A DNA stretch of 64,000 bases from Pseudomonas koreensis (GTDB taxonomy: Bacteria > Pseudomonadota > Gammaproteobacteria > Pseudomonadales > Pseudomonadaceae). The stretch spans positions 3,659,501 through 3,723,500 of the forward strand of contig NZ_JALJWP010000001.1 in assembly GCF_024169245.1 (NCBI RefSeq). Direction: 5' to 3'. The notes beneath the pieces are model-generated. The model did no database searches. It was not told where the DNA came from and saw nothing but the letters and a program-made list of their open reading frames with translations. Shown here piece after piece: positions 36,601 through 46,136 of this stretch. Positions within the stretch are counted from its first letter, which is position 1. Each line of letters begins with the position of its first letter. A program made the position numbers and the translations under genes.

Positions 36601-39511
36601 GCAGAAGGCGCCTTTCAGTTTCGATGGTTCGGTGTGGGAGTTCTTCTGGCCGCTGACGGCGGGGGTACGTCTGGTATTGGCACGGCCGGGTGGTCATCGT
36701 GAGCCGGCGTATCTGGCGCAAGTGATTCGCCAGCAACGCGTGACGGTGGTCCAGTTCGTGCCGGCGCTGTTGCAGCAGTTTGTCGAATTGCAGGCTGTCA
36801 GTGAATGCACCAGCCTCACCGATATTTTCTGTGGTGGCGGCGAACTCACTGCGGCGCTGGCCGCTGCTGTGCGCCAGCAACTGCCGTGGGTGCGCCTGCA
36901 TAACGTGTATGGCCCGACCGAAGCCACGGTCGACAGCACGGCATGGACGCTGGAACCGCACACGCCGGTGCCGTCCACCGAATTGCCGATCGGCAAAGCG
37001 ATCTGCAACACCCGCCTGTATGTGCTCGATGCGCACGATCAACCGGTGCCGCTCGGCGTTATTGGCCAGTTGCACATCGGCGGCATCGGCGTGGCGCGCG
37101 GTTATATGGGGCTGCCGCAGATGCAGGTCGAGCGCTTTATCGACAACCCGTTTGTGGCCGGTGATCGCTTGTACCGCACCGGCGATCTGGTGCGCTACCG
37201 CGCTGACGGCAACCTCGAATTCCGCGGGCGCAACGACTTCCAGGTCAAGCTGCATGGCTTGCGTCTGGAACCCGGTGAAATCGAAGCGCGGTTGATCCAG
37301 CACCCGCAGGTTCGCGAAGCGGTGGTGCTGATGCGCGACGAGCGTCTGGTCGGGTATTTCACTGCGGTTGATGGCAGGGCTGTGCCTGCGATCGACACGC
37401 TGCGCGCGTTCATCCTCGAACAATTGCCCGAGTACATGGTGCCGGGTGCGTTTGTTGCGCTCGACGTTTTGCCGTTGAGTCCCAACGGCAAGATCGACCG
37501 TCAGGAGCTGCCGGCACCGGGCCTCGACGCGGTGCTCAGCCGTCACTACGAAGCGCCTCAAGGCGAAATCGAAACCTTGCTGGCACGAGTCTGGAGTGAA
37601 GTGCTGAATGTCGAGCAGGTCGGACGTCACGACAACTTCTTCGAATTGGGCGGGCATTCGTTGCTGGCGATTCGGCTGGTCAACCTGCTGCAACGTGCAG
37701 GGCAACAGGTGACGCTGGCGCAGGTATTCCAGCGTCCGAGCATTGAGGCGCTGGCCGCGTTGCTCAGTCGGTCCGACGCAACGCTCGCGCAGCCCGAAGG
37801 CGTGGTCGTGGTGCGACCGGGGGAGGGCGGCAATGCGCTGTTCCTGATCCATGAGTTCAGCGGCCGGGACGTGTATTTCCCAGCATTGGGGATGCATATC
37901 GAAGGGCAGTTTCCCATTTATGGTTTGCCCGGCGTGCCGCTGGGACAACCGCAACTGCGCACCCTTGAATGCATGGCCACGCGGCTGGTCGGAATTATCC
38001 GGACGTTGCAGCCGCATGGGCCGTATCGTCTGGCCGGGTGGTCTTTCGGTGGTTTGCTGGCGTATGAAATCGCCCAGCAATTGCTCGGTCTCGATGAGGC
38101 GGTGGCGTTTGTCGGCCTGCTCGATACCTATGCACCGCATCCGGCCAGCCAGGATAAAACCCGTTGGGGCGGCGAGCATCACGATAAACGTCAGTTGATC
38201 GAGCATTGCCGTGCGCGTTCGCAGATGCGTGGAGAAGAAGGGCTGTCAGCGTTGGCTGAGGTCGAGCGGCTGGAGGCTGAAGTCGAGCTCATCGCGTTCG
38301 ACCAACTGTTCCAGCGTTGCTGCGAGCAGCAGTTGCCGGACCCGGAACTGGCCGCACTGAGCGCAGCGGATGCCTGGAGTTACTTTGATCGCGAGGCCGC
38401 TCATGGCCTGGCGCTGGCGCATTACCGGGTCAGCCCGGCCAGCCAGCCAGTGCATTTGTTCCGCGCTCGGGCACTGATGCCAGGGCAGGCGAAGCCGAGT
38501 CCGACTCGTGGCTGGGAATCGAAAGTCGCCAGCGATTTTCTGCGTTGCATCGATGTGCCGGGGGATCATCGCAGCATGATGAAAAGCCCGGATATCGAGG
38601 CACTCGGCCAAGCGCTCAGTCAGGCAATGGCGGTAGCACAGGCACCGCAGCCACAGGCTTATCAGCCGGTGCTGACCATCCAGAGCGGACACGCCGGGCA
38701 TGCGCCGGTCTTCTGTGTGCCGGGCGCGGGCGACAGTGTTACCGGGTTTATCCACCTGACCGAAGCACTGGGGCCGGAATGGCCGATTTTCGGTTTGCAA
38801 CCGCGCGGGCTCGATGGCAGTGGCGTGCCGCACAGCCAGGTTGAAGCGGCAGCGAAGTGCTATCTGCAAGCTGTCGAGCAGTTGTATCCGGAAGGTGCGG
38901 TGCACTTGATCGGTCATTCCTTCGGCGGATGGGTCGCGCACGCCATGGCGGCGCAGTTGCAGGCGTCCGGGCGTGAAGTGGCATCGTTGACCCTGATAGA
39001 CAGTGAATCTCCCGGTGGCAACGGTACGGCCGGCAGACCGTACACCACGACTGCCGCGCTGGAACGTTTGATCGAGACGTTGCAACTGTCCAGCGGCAAA
39101 TCGCTGGGCATTGATCCGCTGGCGTTCGCCGAGGCTGACGAGCCTACGCAAATGTCCCTGCTGCACGAGGGCATGGTGCGCGCTGGTGTGTTGTCTGCGC
39201 GTTCGTCAGCGCAAGCGTTGCACGGGCCGGTCCGCACCTTCGCCACGGCATTGCGCACGGTCTATCAACCACTACTGGCCTACACCGGCCCGGTGGGGCT
39301 GGCGCTGGTCGATGACCCGACGCTGGATGCGTGGGGCAATCAGCGCGAGCAAGCGGCAATGGTTGAAGGTTGGCAACGCCAGGTCGCGGATCTGGCGGTG
39401 TGGTACGGGCCGGGCAATCACTTCACGATTCTCAAGGCGCCCAACGTCTTCAGTCTCGCGGCGTGGTGGCATGACGGCCTGAAAGTGCCGGCCGGCCAAG
39501 TGGTGTCCTGA
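21668..39511 (+). CDS. Non-ribosomal peptide synthetase 3, modules 7-11 plus tandem thioesterases
   Basis: This 5947-residue synthetase begins at GTG 21668, overlapping the NRPS2 stop, with GGAG as ribosome site. A TubC-like N-terminal docking segment (about 1-55) is followed by five C-A-T modules. C domains: module 7 dual E/C-like (HHASNEQGD), module 8 LCL (HHIISDG), module 9 dual E/C (HHLSAAQGD), modules 10 and 11 LCL (HHIVADG, HHIISDG). This predicts D-residue 6, L7, D8, L9, L10, L11. Pocket codes: module 7 DAWFLGNVV (Leu), 8 DAWQFGVVD (Gln), 9 DAWFLGNVV (Leu), 10 DAMFLGCTY (Ile/Val-like), 11 DGWQFGVVD (Glu or Gln). GGHSL motifs lie near residues 1096, 2152, 3225, 4275 and 5328. Two thioesterases follow: TE1 with GWSFG near 5456 and TE2 with GHSFG near 5748. 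Tandem TEs are typical of Pseudomonas lipopeptide synthetases and release the product as a macrolactone. It matches ArfC. Confidence 0.95.
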
Positions 39512-39528
39512 TTGTTGTTTATCTACCA

Positions 39529-39551
39529 GAGCCCGGCCGCTGGCCGGGCTC
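39529..39551 (+). terminator. Strong stem-loop between NRPS3 and macA
   Basis: GAGCCCGGCC-GCT-GGCCGGGCTC is a perfect 10-bp GC-rich inverted repeat 18 bp after the NRPS3 stop. There is no T run after it, so it may be a partial terminator or an mRNA-stabilising structure setting a lower level of exporter mRNA, rather than a full stop. Confidence 0.5.
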
Positions 39552-39577
39552 ACCCCTGAACGGACTTGTGGTCATTT

Positions 39578-40726
39578 ATGGAAAAGTCGAAGTTGCGCAA
39601 AGTCGGTATGGGTCTGGCGTTAGTGGCAGTAGCGGGATTGGCATTCTACGCGGTGCAGGCACCAGCCGAGGCGCCGCAATACCTGACCGCGCCGGTGGAA
39701 CGCAGTGATATTGAAAACGCGGTGCTGGCCACCGGGTTGCTCGAAGGCATCAAGCAAGTGGACGTCGGCGCGCAAGTGTCCGGGCAGTTGAAGTCGCTCA
39801 AGGTCAAGGTCGGCGACAAGGTGAAGAAGGGCCAGTGGCTGGCGGAAATCGATCCGCTGGTATTGCAGAACACCCTGCGTCAGGCCCAGGTTGATGAGGA
39901 AAATCTGCAGGCGCAAAAACGTGCCACCCAGGCTCAACTGAGGCAGACCAAAGCGATTTACGAGCGCTACAAGAACCTGCAGGACGACGCGTCGATCTCG
40001 CGCCAGGATTTTGAAACCGCCGAGTCTGACTATCAGGTCCAGCAGGCCAATCTGATGTCGCTGGATGCGCAGATCAAAAGTGCGCACATCCAGATTGACA
40101 CGGCCAAGGTCAATCTGGCGTATACGCGCATCGTCGCGCCAATCGATGGCGACGTGGTCGGCGTGGTAACGCAGGAAGGGCAAACGGTGATCGCCAGCCA
40201 ACTGGCGCCGGTCCTGCTGAAACTGGCGGATCTGGACACCATGACGGTCAAGGCGCAGGTCTCCGAGGCCGATGTGATCCACATCGCCCCGGGGCAAGAG
40301 GTGTACTTCACCATTCTTGGCGAGGACAAACGCTACTACGCGAAACTGCGCGGCACGGACCCGGCGCCACAGAACTTTCTTGAAACGCCGCCCGCCGGTA
40401 CACCGAAGCAAAGCAGCGCGGTGTTCTACAACGCCTTGTTCGAGGTGGCGAACCCCGACCATCGTCTGCGCATTTCGATGACCGCGCAGGTGCGCATTAT
40501 CCTCGACACCGCCAAGGCTGTGCTGACCGTGCCAGTGGCGGCACTCGGGCCGCGCAATGACGATGGCAGTTTCCCGGTACGGGTGCTGGACGCCAAGGGC
40601 CACGCGCAGTCGCGCAATGTGCACACCGGGATCAACAACAACGTCAAAGTGCAGATCAATGATGGTCTGGCTGAAGGTGATCGCGTGGTCATCGGTGATC
40701 CGCTGACCAATGTGGGGGGAGCCTGA
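39578..40726 (+). CDS. macA: MacA-like periplasmic adaptor (membrane fusion protein) of the lipopeptide exporter
   Basis: This 382-residue RND/MacA-type adaptor has an N-terminal membrane anchor (about residues 7-26), a lipoyl/barrel-sandwich domain split around a long coiled-coil hairpin (about 85-175, rich in Gln, Ala and Leu), and beta-barrel regions with VAPIDGDVVGVVTQEGQTV. It would bridge the MacB transporter and an outer-membrane channel. ATG 39578 is preferred to the upstream in-frame TTG at 39566. The stop lies 2 bp before macB. Homologous adaptors (PleA, ArfD type) export lipopeptides in other Pseudomonas, and the NodT-like gene at the left end of the locus is the likely channel partner. 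Confidence 0.9.
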   Translation: MEKSKLRKVGMGLALVAVAGLAFYAVQAPAEAPQYLTAPVERSDIENAVLATGLLEGIKQVDVGAQVSGQLKSLKVKVGDKVKKGQWLAEIDPLVLQNTLRQAQVDEENLQAQKRATQAQLRQTKAIYERYKNLQDDASISRQDFETAESDYQVQQANLMSLDAQIKSAHIQIDTAKVNLAYTRIVAPIDGDVVGVVTQEGQTVIASQLAPVLLKLADLDTMTVKAQVSEADVIHIAPGQEVYFTILGEDKRYYAKLRGTDPAPQNFLETPPAGTPKQSSAVFYNALFEVANPDHRLRISMTAQVRIILDTAKAVLTVPVAALGPRNDDGSFPVRVLDAKGHAQSRNVHTGINNNVKVQINDGLAEGDRVVIGDPLTNVGGA

Positions 40727-40728
40727 GC

Positions 40729-42687
40729 ATGAGCAAGCCACTGTTACAGCTCACCGGCATCACCCGCAGTTTCACCGCCGGTGACCGCGAATTCCTCGCG
40801 CTGAAGAACATCGACCTGACGATCAATGCCGGGGAAATGGTCGCGATCATTGGCGCCTCGGGTTCCGGTAAGTCGACGCTGATGAACATCCTCGGTTGCC
40901 TTGATTACGCCACCGCCGGCAGCTACAGGATCAACGGCCAGGAAACCCGCGATCTGGACAATCAGGCCTTGGCTGAACTGCGCCGTGACTACTTCGGCTT
41001 CATCTTCCAGCGTTATCACTTGCTGCCCCATTTGAGCGCGATGCACAACGTCGAGATGCCGGCGATTTACGCCGGCACGCCGCAGCTTCAGCGCCATGCC
41101 CGCGCCCGGGAGTTGTTGGCGCGGCTGGGCCTGGAAGGCCACCTGACACATCGGCCGAGCCAGCTCTCCGGCGGCCAGCAGCAGCGCGTGAGTATCGCCC
41201 GGGCCTTGATGAACGGTGGCGAAGTGATCCTTGCCGACGAACCGACTGGCGCCCTCGATACCGCCAGCGGTAAAGAGGTGATGCGCATCCTGCTGGAGCT
41301 GCACGCGGCGGGGCATACGGTGATTCTGGTGACCCACGACCCGAAAGTCGCGGCCAACGCCGAGCGCATCATCGAAGTCAGCGACGGCGAAATCCTCAGC
41401 GACCGCGCCAACGAACGTGACACCACGCATCTGCTCAGCGACGCACCGGTGACGCCGAAAGCCACCGCTTCGCGGCGTCTGGTAGCCAGCCTCGGCCTGT
41501 TCAAAGAAGCGTTCGCCATGGCCTGGGTAGCGTTGATTTCCCATCGCATGCGCACCTTGCTGACCATGCTGGGCATCGTCATCGGCATCACCTCGGTGGT
41601 GTCGATTTCGGCGGTTGGGGAGGGCGCGAAGAACTATGTGCTCAAGGACATCGCGGCCATTGGCAGCAACACCATCGATGTCTATCCCGGCACGAGCTAC
41701 GGCGACAAACGTGCAGCGGCCATCGAAACCCTGACACCGGCCGATGTCACCGCGCTGAATCAGCTGTACTACGTCGACAGCGCCACGCCGATGATTGGCC
41801 GCAGCCTGTTGCTGCGTTACCGCAATATCGATCTGGATGCGCAGGTGAACGGCGTCAGCGATCAGTACTTCAAGGTGCGCGGCATCAAGATGGCCGCGGG
41901 TATTGCGTTCAGCGAAAACGATGCTCGGCGCCAGGCACAGGTGGTGGTCATCGATCACAACACCCGGCAGCGCCTGTTCGGGCAAGACATCGATCCGTTG
42001 GGCCAGGTGATCCTGATCGGTAACCTGCCGTGCACGGTGATCGGTGTGGCCGCGCAGGATAAAAGCCTGTTTGCCTCGGGCAAGACCCTCAACGTCTGGG
42101 TGCCTTACGAAACCGCCGCCGGACGGATGTTGGGCCAGCGTTATCTGGACAGCATCAGCGTGCGCATGAAGGAGGGCCAGCCGAGCAAAGTGGTGGAGGA
42201 ACACGTCACCCGACTGTTGTTGCAACGCCACGGCACCAAGGACTTTTTTACCAACAACCTCGACAGCGTCTTACAGACGGTGCAGAAAACCAGCCGCTCG
42301 CTGGCGTTGCTGCTGTCGCTGATTGCGGTGATTTCTTTGGTGGTTGGCGGTATCGGGGTGATGAACATCATGCTGGTGTCGGTCACTGAGCGTACCCGCG
42401 AGATCGGTATCCGCATGGCGGTCGGCGCCCGGCAGTCGGACATTCGTCAGCAGTTTCTGGTGGAAGCGGTAATGGTCTGTCTGCTCGGTGGCGCGATCGG
42501 CATTTCCCTGTCGTATGCCATCGGCCATCTGTTTTCGCTGTTCATCAAGGAATGGGAGATGGTGTTTTCAATGGCCTCGGTAATGATGGCGGTGTTCTGT
42601 TCGACCCTGATCGGCGTGGTGTTCGGCTTCGTGCCCGCGCGCAACGCTTCGCGGCTCGACCCGATCGAAGCGCTGGCGCGGGACTGA
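40729..42687 (+). CDS. macB: MacB-like ABC transporter (fused ATPase and permease) for lipopeptide export
   Basis: This 652-residue protein has an N-terminal ABC ATPase with Walker [10 protein letters not shown] (residues 42-50), signature LSGGQQQR and Walker [12 protein letters not shown]. Next come a transmembrane segment near 275-295, a large MacB periplasmic domain (about 300-500) and three C-terminal helices of the FtsX/MacB permease fold. The length and order match MacB. It starts 2 bp after macA with a GGGGGGAG ribosome site, so the two are co-translated. By family analogy it is a mechanotransmitting exporter taking substrate from the periplasm; here the substrate is inferred to be the lipopeptide made by the adjoining NRPS. 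Confidence 0.93.
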   Translation: MSKPLLQLTGITRSFTAGDREFLALKNIDLTINAGEMVAIIGASGSGKSTLMNILGCLDYATAGSYRINGQETRDLDNQALAELRRDYFGFIFQRYHLLPHLSAMHNVEMPAIYAGTPQLQRHARARELLARLGLEGHLTHRPSQLSGGQQQRVSIARALMNGGEVILADEPTGALDTASGKEVMRILLELHAAGHTVILVTHDPKVAANAERIIEVSDGEILSDRANERDTTHLLSDAPVTPKATASRRLVASLGLFKEAFAMAWVALISHRMRTLLTMLGIVIGITSVVSISAVGEGAKNYVLKDIAAIGSNTIDVYPGTSYGDKRAAAIETLTPADVTALNQLYYVDSATPMIGRSLLLRYRNIDLDAQVNGVSDQYFKVRGIKMAAGIAFSENDARRQAQVVVIDHNTRQRLFGQDIDPLGQVILIGNLPCTVIGVAAQDKSLFASGKTLNVWVPYETAAGRMLGQRYLDSISVRMKEGQPSKVVEEHVTRLLLQRHGTKDFFTNNLDSVLQTVQKTSRSLALLLSLIAVISLVVGGIGVMNIMLVSVTERTREIGIRMAVGARQSDIRQQFLVEAVMVCLLGGAIGISLSYAIGHLFSLFIKEWEMVFSMASVMMAVFCSTLIGVVFGFVPARNASRLDPIEALARD

Positions 42688-42697
42688 CCTCGCGTGG

Positions 42698-43420
42698 TCA
42701 GGGGGAGGCCGCGCTGTCCTGCGGCGAATACATCCACTTCATCAGCGAGTGCCGACCGCTGATGCCCAGTTTGATCGCAGCGCGCTTGAGGTAACTCTCG
42801 ACGGTGTTGACCTTCAGCTGCAACTGCGCGGCCAGTTCCGGCGCGGTGTGCCCGGCGAGCAGGCCGATGCACACTTCGCTTTCGCGGTTCGACAGCTTCA
42901 TCCCCAACTGCTGCAAACGCTCGTTGAAGCGCAGGCGCAGTGTCTCCAGCCCGCTGGTTTCGCTGGCTGGCGCCAGACTTTGCGCATCGATCTCCAGCGG
43001 CTGCACAGCGTGGATGTGTTTTTCCACCATCGGCAGCAGCACCGGGGAGATGTCCTGCAACAGGCTGCGTTCCTGCGCAGAAAAACGTTCCGACTGATCG
43101 TTGCGGTACACCGAAATCACGTAGCGGTAACCGTCCTTGCGCCGGGTCAGGTGCAATTGCATGGCGTCGGCGGCGGTCGAGGATGGCTCGGGTGGCGGTC
43201 GGTCACTGTGCTCGCTGAACAGGGTATCGGCTCGCAGCGCCTCGTCCTTCATCGGCTCGGGTTCGCAGTGCTGCGTCACCGGTTCGACGCGCATCTGGCG
43301 GATATGTGTGGCGTCAATCGCCAGTTGCGTGCGGATCAAGTCATGCAGCATGCGCGGGAAATGGCGGCTGCCGGTGCTGGCGATGACTTTGCCGATGTGC
43401 GGAAACAGGTGTGAGTTCAT
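42698..43420 (-). CDS. LuxR-family transcriptional regulator, downstream regulator of the lipopeptide cluster
   Basis: This 240-residue LuxR-type regulator has a C-terminal HTH (about residues 178-230; LSNRESEVCIGLLAG, VESYLKRAAIKLGISGRH) clearly related to the regulator at 715-1509. It lies convergent to macB with only 10 bp between the stops. I chose ATG 43420 over the in-frame TTG 43441 because GGA of a good ribosome site lies 8 bases upstream of the ATG. The same GGA sits in a full RsmA/RsmE consensus. Regulators in this position (MassBCR, ViscBCR type) are needed for lipopeptide production in related strains. Confidence 0.88.
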   Translation of the reverse strand: MNSHLFPHIGKVIASTGSRHFPRMLHDLIRTQLAIDATHIRQMRVEPVTQHCEPEPMKDEALRADTLFSEHSDRPPPEPSSTAADAMQLHLTRRKDGYRYVISVYRNDQSERFSAQERSLLQDISPVLLPMVEKHIHAVQPLEIDAQSLAPASETSGLETLRLRFNERLQQLGMKLSNRESEVCIGLLAGHTAPELAAQLQLKVNTVESYLKRAAIKLGISGRHSLMKWMYSPQDSAASP

Positions 43421-43424
43421 GACT

Positions 43425-43434
43425 TCATCCGTGA
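43425..43434 (-). promoter_or_regulatory. RsmA/RsmE binding site over the ribosome binding site of the downstream luxR
   Basis: On the minus strand the sequence TCACGGATGA fits the published Rsm consensus [A/U]CANGGANG[U/A] at every fixed position. It forms a UCA/UGA stem with CGGA in the loop, and its GGA is the Shine-Dalgarno core for ATG 43420. This predicts translational repression by RsmA/RsmE, relieved by the small RNAs of the Gac system. Confidence 0.6.
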
Positions 43435-43665
43435 TTGGCAATGGGGGCTCGTGTCCTTGCAGCCCGGCGTAACGCTCCTTGGCCGGGAAAATTCTGCAGG
43501 TTTGGATCCTATCCTAGTACAACGTTTGAACTTGCGTTTAATCAACCGTCAATGTGTGCGTTGCGATGATGCGCGATTTAAATAGTATGACGATTGGAGG
43601 CCGGCGCAGAAACACGTACTCTTGCCGCTGCGCTGCAAAGATCAAAACAACAACAGGAGTCTGTA

Positions 43666-44592
43666 ATGCAACCGATTCGTCTCGGCCTGGTGGGCTACGG
43701 CAAGATCGCCCAGGATCAACACGTCCCCGCCATCCTCGCCAACCCGGCGTTCCAGTTGGTGGCGGTCGCCACTCAGGGCAAACCTTGCGCCGGGGTGGAA
43801 AACTTCCAGTCGCTTGGCGAACTGCTCGAGAACGGCCCGGCCGTCGACGCGATTGCGTTCTGCACGCCGCCGCAGGGGCGTTTCGCGCTGGTGCAACAGG
43901 CATTGGCGGCCGGCAAGCATGTACTGGTGGAAAAGCCGCCCTGCGCGACATTGGGCGAGGCCATGGCCTTGGTCGATCAGGTTGCCGAACAAGGCGTCAG
44001 CGCTTTGTTCGCCTGGCATTCGCGCTACGCACCGGGTATCGCCGCCGCCCGTGGCTGGCTGGCCAGCCGCACCCTGCAAAGCGTGCAGATTGACTGGAAG
44101 GAAGATGTACGCAAGTGGCATCCGGGCCAGACGTGGATCTGGCAACCGGGTGGCCTCGGTGTGTTCGATCCGGGCATCAACGCTTTGTCGATCATCACCC
44201 ACCTGCTGGCGTTGCCGCTGTTTGTCGAAGCCGCCGAACTGCGCGTGCCGAGCAACTGCCAGTCGCCGATTGCCGCATCGATCAAAATGTCCGATGCGCG
44301 TCGCCTCGACGTGCGCGCCGAGTTCGATTTCGACCACGGCCACGACGAACTGTGGAGCATCGAAATCCGCTGCGCCGAAGGCGTCCTGCGCCTGGACAAC
44401 GGCGGTGCCGTGCTGAGCATCGACGGCATTCGGCAAAGCGTGTCGGAAGAGGGCGAGTACGCAGCGGTCTACCGCCACTTCCAGCAACTGATCGGCGACA
44501 AGGCCAGCGACCTGGATCTGCAACCGTTGCGCCTGGTGGCGGACAGTTTCTTTGTGGGCAGCCGGGCGTTGGTTGAGCCGTTTTACGATTGA
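43666..44592 (+). CDS. gal: D-galactose 1-dehydrogenase (Gfo/Idh/MocA family)
   Basis: This 308-residue NAD(P)-dependent oxidoreductase has an N-terminal Rossmann motif (GLVGYGKIAQDQHVPAI, residues 6-22) and the family motif VLVEKPP (about 88-94), followed by the C-terminal Gfo/Idh/MocA beta-sheet domain. The N-terminal sequence resembles what I recall of the P. fluorescens galactose dehydrogenase, which oxidises D-galactose (and L-arabinose) to the lactone in an oxidative sugar pathway. ATG 43666 has CAGGAGT as ribosome site, although the frame is open upstream. No other galactose-pathway gene adjoins it. The family is certain, the substrate likely. Confidence 0.8.
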   Translation: MQPIRLGLVGYGKIAQDQHVPAILANPAFQLVAVATQGKPCAGVENFQSLGELLENGPAVDAIAFCTPPQGRFALVQQALAAGKHVLVEKPPCATLGEAMALVDQVAEQGVSALFAWHSRYAPGIAAARGWLASRTLQSVQIDWKEDVRKWHPGQTWIWQPGGLGVFDPGINALSIITHLLALPLFVEAAELRVPSNCQSPIAASIKMSDARRLDVRAEFDFDHGHDELWSIEIRCAEGVLRLDNGGAVLSIDGIRQSVSEEGEYAAVYRHFQQLIGDKASDLDLQPLRLVADSFFVGSRALVEPFYD

Positions 44593-44721
44593 GGTTGATT
44601 GTCCGGTTTGAGTGGACGGTGAAACGCTTTTCAGCCGATTTATCCCTTTGCTGTGCGTCAGTAATCTGTACCCAACTTGAACGCAACAACAAAACTTCAA
44701 ACTTGAAAAGGGACGCACACC

Positions 44722-45351
44722 ATGACCACTCCAACCTACAACCGCCTGAACAAAGACGACGCTATCGTGCTGCTGGTTGACCACCAGACCGGTCTGATCT
44801 CGCTGGTGCAGGATTTCTCGCCGAACGAGTTCAAGAACAACGTGCTGGCGCTGGCGGATCTGGCCAAGTTCTTCGACCTGCCAACGATCCTCACCACCAG
44901 CTTCGAACAAGGCCCGAACGGCCCGCTGGTGCCAGAGCTGAAAGAGATGTTCCCGGACGCGCCGTACATCGCTCGTCCTGGTCAGATCAACGCCTGGGAC
45001 AACGAGGACTTCGTCAAGGCGATCAAGGCCACCGGGCGCAAGCAGATCATCATTGCCGGTGTGGTAACGGATGTGTGTGTAGCGTTCCCGACCCTGTCGG
45101 CACTGGCGGAAGGTTTTGATGTGTTTGTGGTGACTGATGCGTCCGGCACCTTCAACACCACCGTGCAGCAAGCCGCGTGGAGCCGCATGACTCAAGCCGG
45201 CGCACAAATGATGAACTGGTTCTCGGTGGCCTGCGAACTGCACCGCGACTGGCGCAACGACATTGAAGGCCTGGGCAACCTGCTGTCGCAGCGCATCCCC
45301 AACTACCGCAACCTGATGAACAGCTACTCGGCGCTGACGCAGCAAAAGTGA
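44722..45351 (+). CDS. ycaC: YcaC-like isochorismatase-superfamily cysteine hydrolase, copy 1
   Basis: This 209-residue protein closely resembles E. coli YcaC along its whole length. The triad residues reported for YcaC are conserved as Asp20 (VLLVDHQ), Arg85 (YIARPGQ) and Cys119 (VVTDVCV). YcaC proteins are oligomeric hydrolases of unknown physiological substrate. Despite the superfamily name there is no siderophore context, and true isochorismatase activity is not implied. Single-gene unit with its own promoter-like leader and terminator. Copies 2 and 3 differ from it by one residue each (Gly24 to Ser in copy 2, Asp52 to Asn in copy 3). Confidence 0.9.
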   Translation: MTTPTYNRLNKDDAIVLLVDHQTGLISLVQDFSPNEFKNNVLALADLAKFFDLPTILTTSFEQGPNGPLVPELKEMFPDAPYIARPGQINAWDNEDFVKAIKATGRKQIIIAGVVTDVCVAFPTLSALAEGFDVFVVTDASGTFNTTVQQAAWSRMTQAGAQMMNWFSVACELHRDWRNDIEGLGNLLSQRIPNYRNLMNSYSALTQQK

Positions 45352-45365
45352 GTCATCGCTAACTA

Positions 45366-45392
45366 AAAAGCCTGCTTTGAAAGCAGGCTTTT
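45366..45392. terminator. Bidirectional terminator after ycaC copy 1
   Basis: AAAAGCCTGC-TTTGAAA-GCAGGCTTTT forms a 10-bp stem flanked by A and T runs. It lies between the converging ycaC copy 1 and fic genes and can serve both. Confidence 0.85.
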
Positions 45393-45398
45393 GCGTTT

Positions 45399-46136
45399 TC
45401 ACTCGATTGGCTGCGTTCTGTAAGTTTTATACAGTTGCTGAATGTCAGGATTGTCGAGATTCGCGTAAATGATTCCTTCCTTATCCAGACCGTCTAACCC
45501 TTTGATACCGCCAATCACTCCAGGCCATTCCTCACGGCTTGAGATGTCTACGACGTGGGGTTTCAGATATTCGTCCAAGTGACCTCTGAAGGGATCGCGG
45601 ATCTCGTCGCTGAGCGCTCGCAAATATGCATCTTTGTTGGTCTTCGACCAATCGATGGCAAACCTGGCCCGATAGCACAGCTCCATGTAAACGAGCAGGA
45701 TAGTCCGTCCGTTTCCATCCAGAAACGGATGAGCCGAAGCCAATTGCCCCATCACCTCGCCTGGGCGATCACGGAAACGTTTTTTGTTTGCAGCGAGCTC
45801 CAGCGCATATTCGATGGATCTTTTGATCAGCTCTGGACGCTCGAAAGGTGTGTGATGCGGATCGTCTAGCGATCCTTTGAAAACCGCCAGATGGGGAACC
45901 AGCTCATTTCTGTCTTTACCTGACCATGGATAGAAACCGGCGAACAGGATTTCATGAGTCTTGAGTACCGCTTGATAGTTGATGGGTCTTCTTTTTGCCA
46001 GATAGGCAAGCGCTTCTTCGATACTGGCCTCGAACGAGAGATGTTCCGATTCCTTGACTTCAACCGGGTCTTTGAGCTTGAGCGAGTTGCGAAGGTAGCC
46101 TTCAGTTTCGAAATCGCCGAAGGGGTCGAACGTCAT
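45399..46136 (-). CDS. fic: Fic/DOC-family protein (probable AMP-transferase toxin)
   Basis: This 245-residue protein has an intact Fic core motif HPFLDGNGR at residues 136-144, with catalytic His136, and the typical preceding flap segment YPWSGKDR (69-76). Fic enzymes with this motif usually transfer AMP to a hydroxyl side chain of target proteins; in bacterial toxin-antitoxin pairs the targets include gyrase and topoisomerase IV. It overlaps the small upstream gene by 4 bases (ATGA), the arrangement of class I fic modules in which a small antitoxin precedes the toxin. The region after the Fic core (about 190-245) is of unknown role. The pair lies between two copies of the ycaC cassette, a sign of acquisition or rearrangement. 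Target and toxicity are inferred. Confidence 0.87.
   Translation of the reverse strand: MTFDPFGDFETEGYLRNSLKLKDPVEVKESEHLSFEASIEEALAYLAKRRPINYQAVLKTHEILFAGFYPWSGKDRNELVPHLAVFKGSLDDPHHTPFERPELIKRSIEYALELAANKKRFRDRPGEVMGQLASAHPFLDGNGRTILLVYMELCYRARFAIDWSKTNKDAYLRALSDEIRDPFRGHLDEYLKPHVVDISSREEWPGVIGGIKGLDGLDKEGIIYANLDNPDIQQLYKTYRTQPIE

Larger units (their letters stand above)
44598..45392 (+). repeat. ycaC cassette, direct repeat copy 1 (promoter, gene, terminator)
   Basis: This is the first of three near-identical direct repeats of about 795 bp (others at 46479 and 55040). Each begins with ATTGTCC exactly 124 bp before the ATG and ends with the same terminator. Homology covers the promoter region, leader, gene and terminator and stops abruptly outside. 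A possible promoter reads TTTATC-17 bp-TAATCT. The leader has a palindrome TTCAA-AC-TTGAA (44696-44707) before the AAAAGGGA ribosome site; it could be an operator. Confidence 0.9.

Noticed and set aside
37800..39511. Separate type II thioesterase gene after NRPS3
   Set aside because: The frame runs on without a stop from module 11 through both thioesterases, so they are fused domains.
42698..43441. TTG start at 43441 for the downstream luxR
   Set aside because: ATG 43420 has a well-placed GGA ribosome site and begins at the family-like MNSHLFPHIGKVIAS; the TTG has none.
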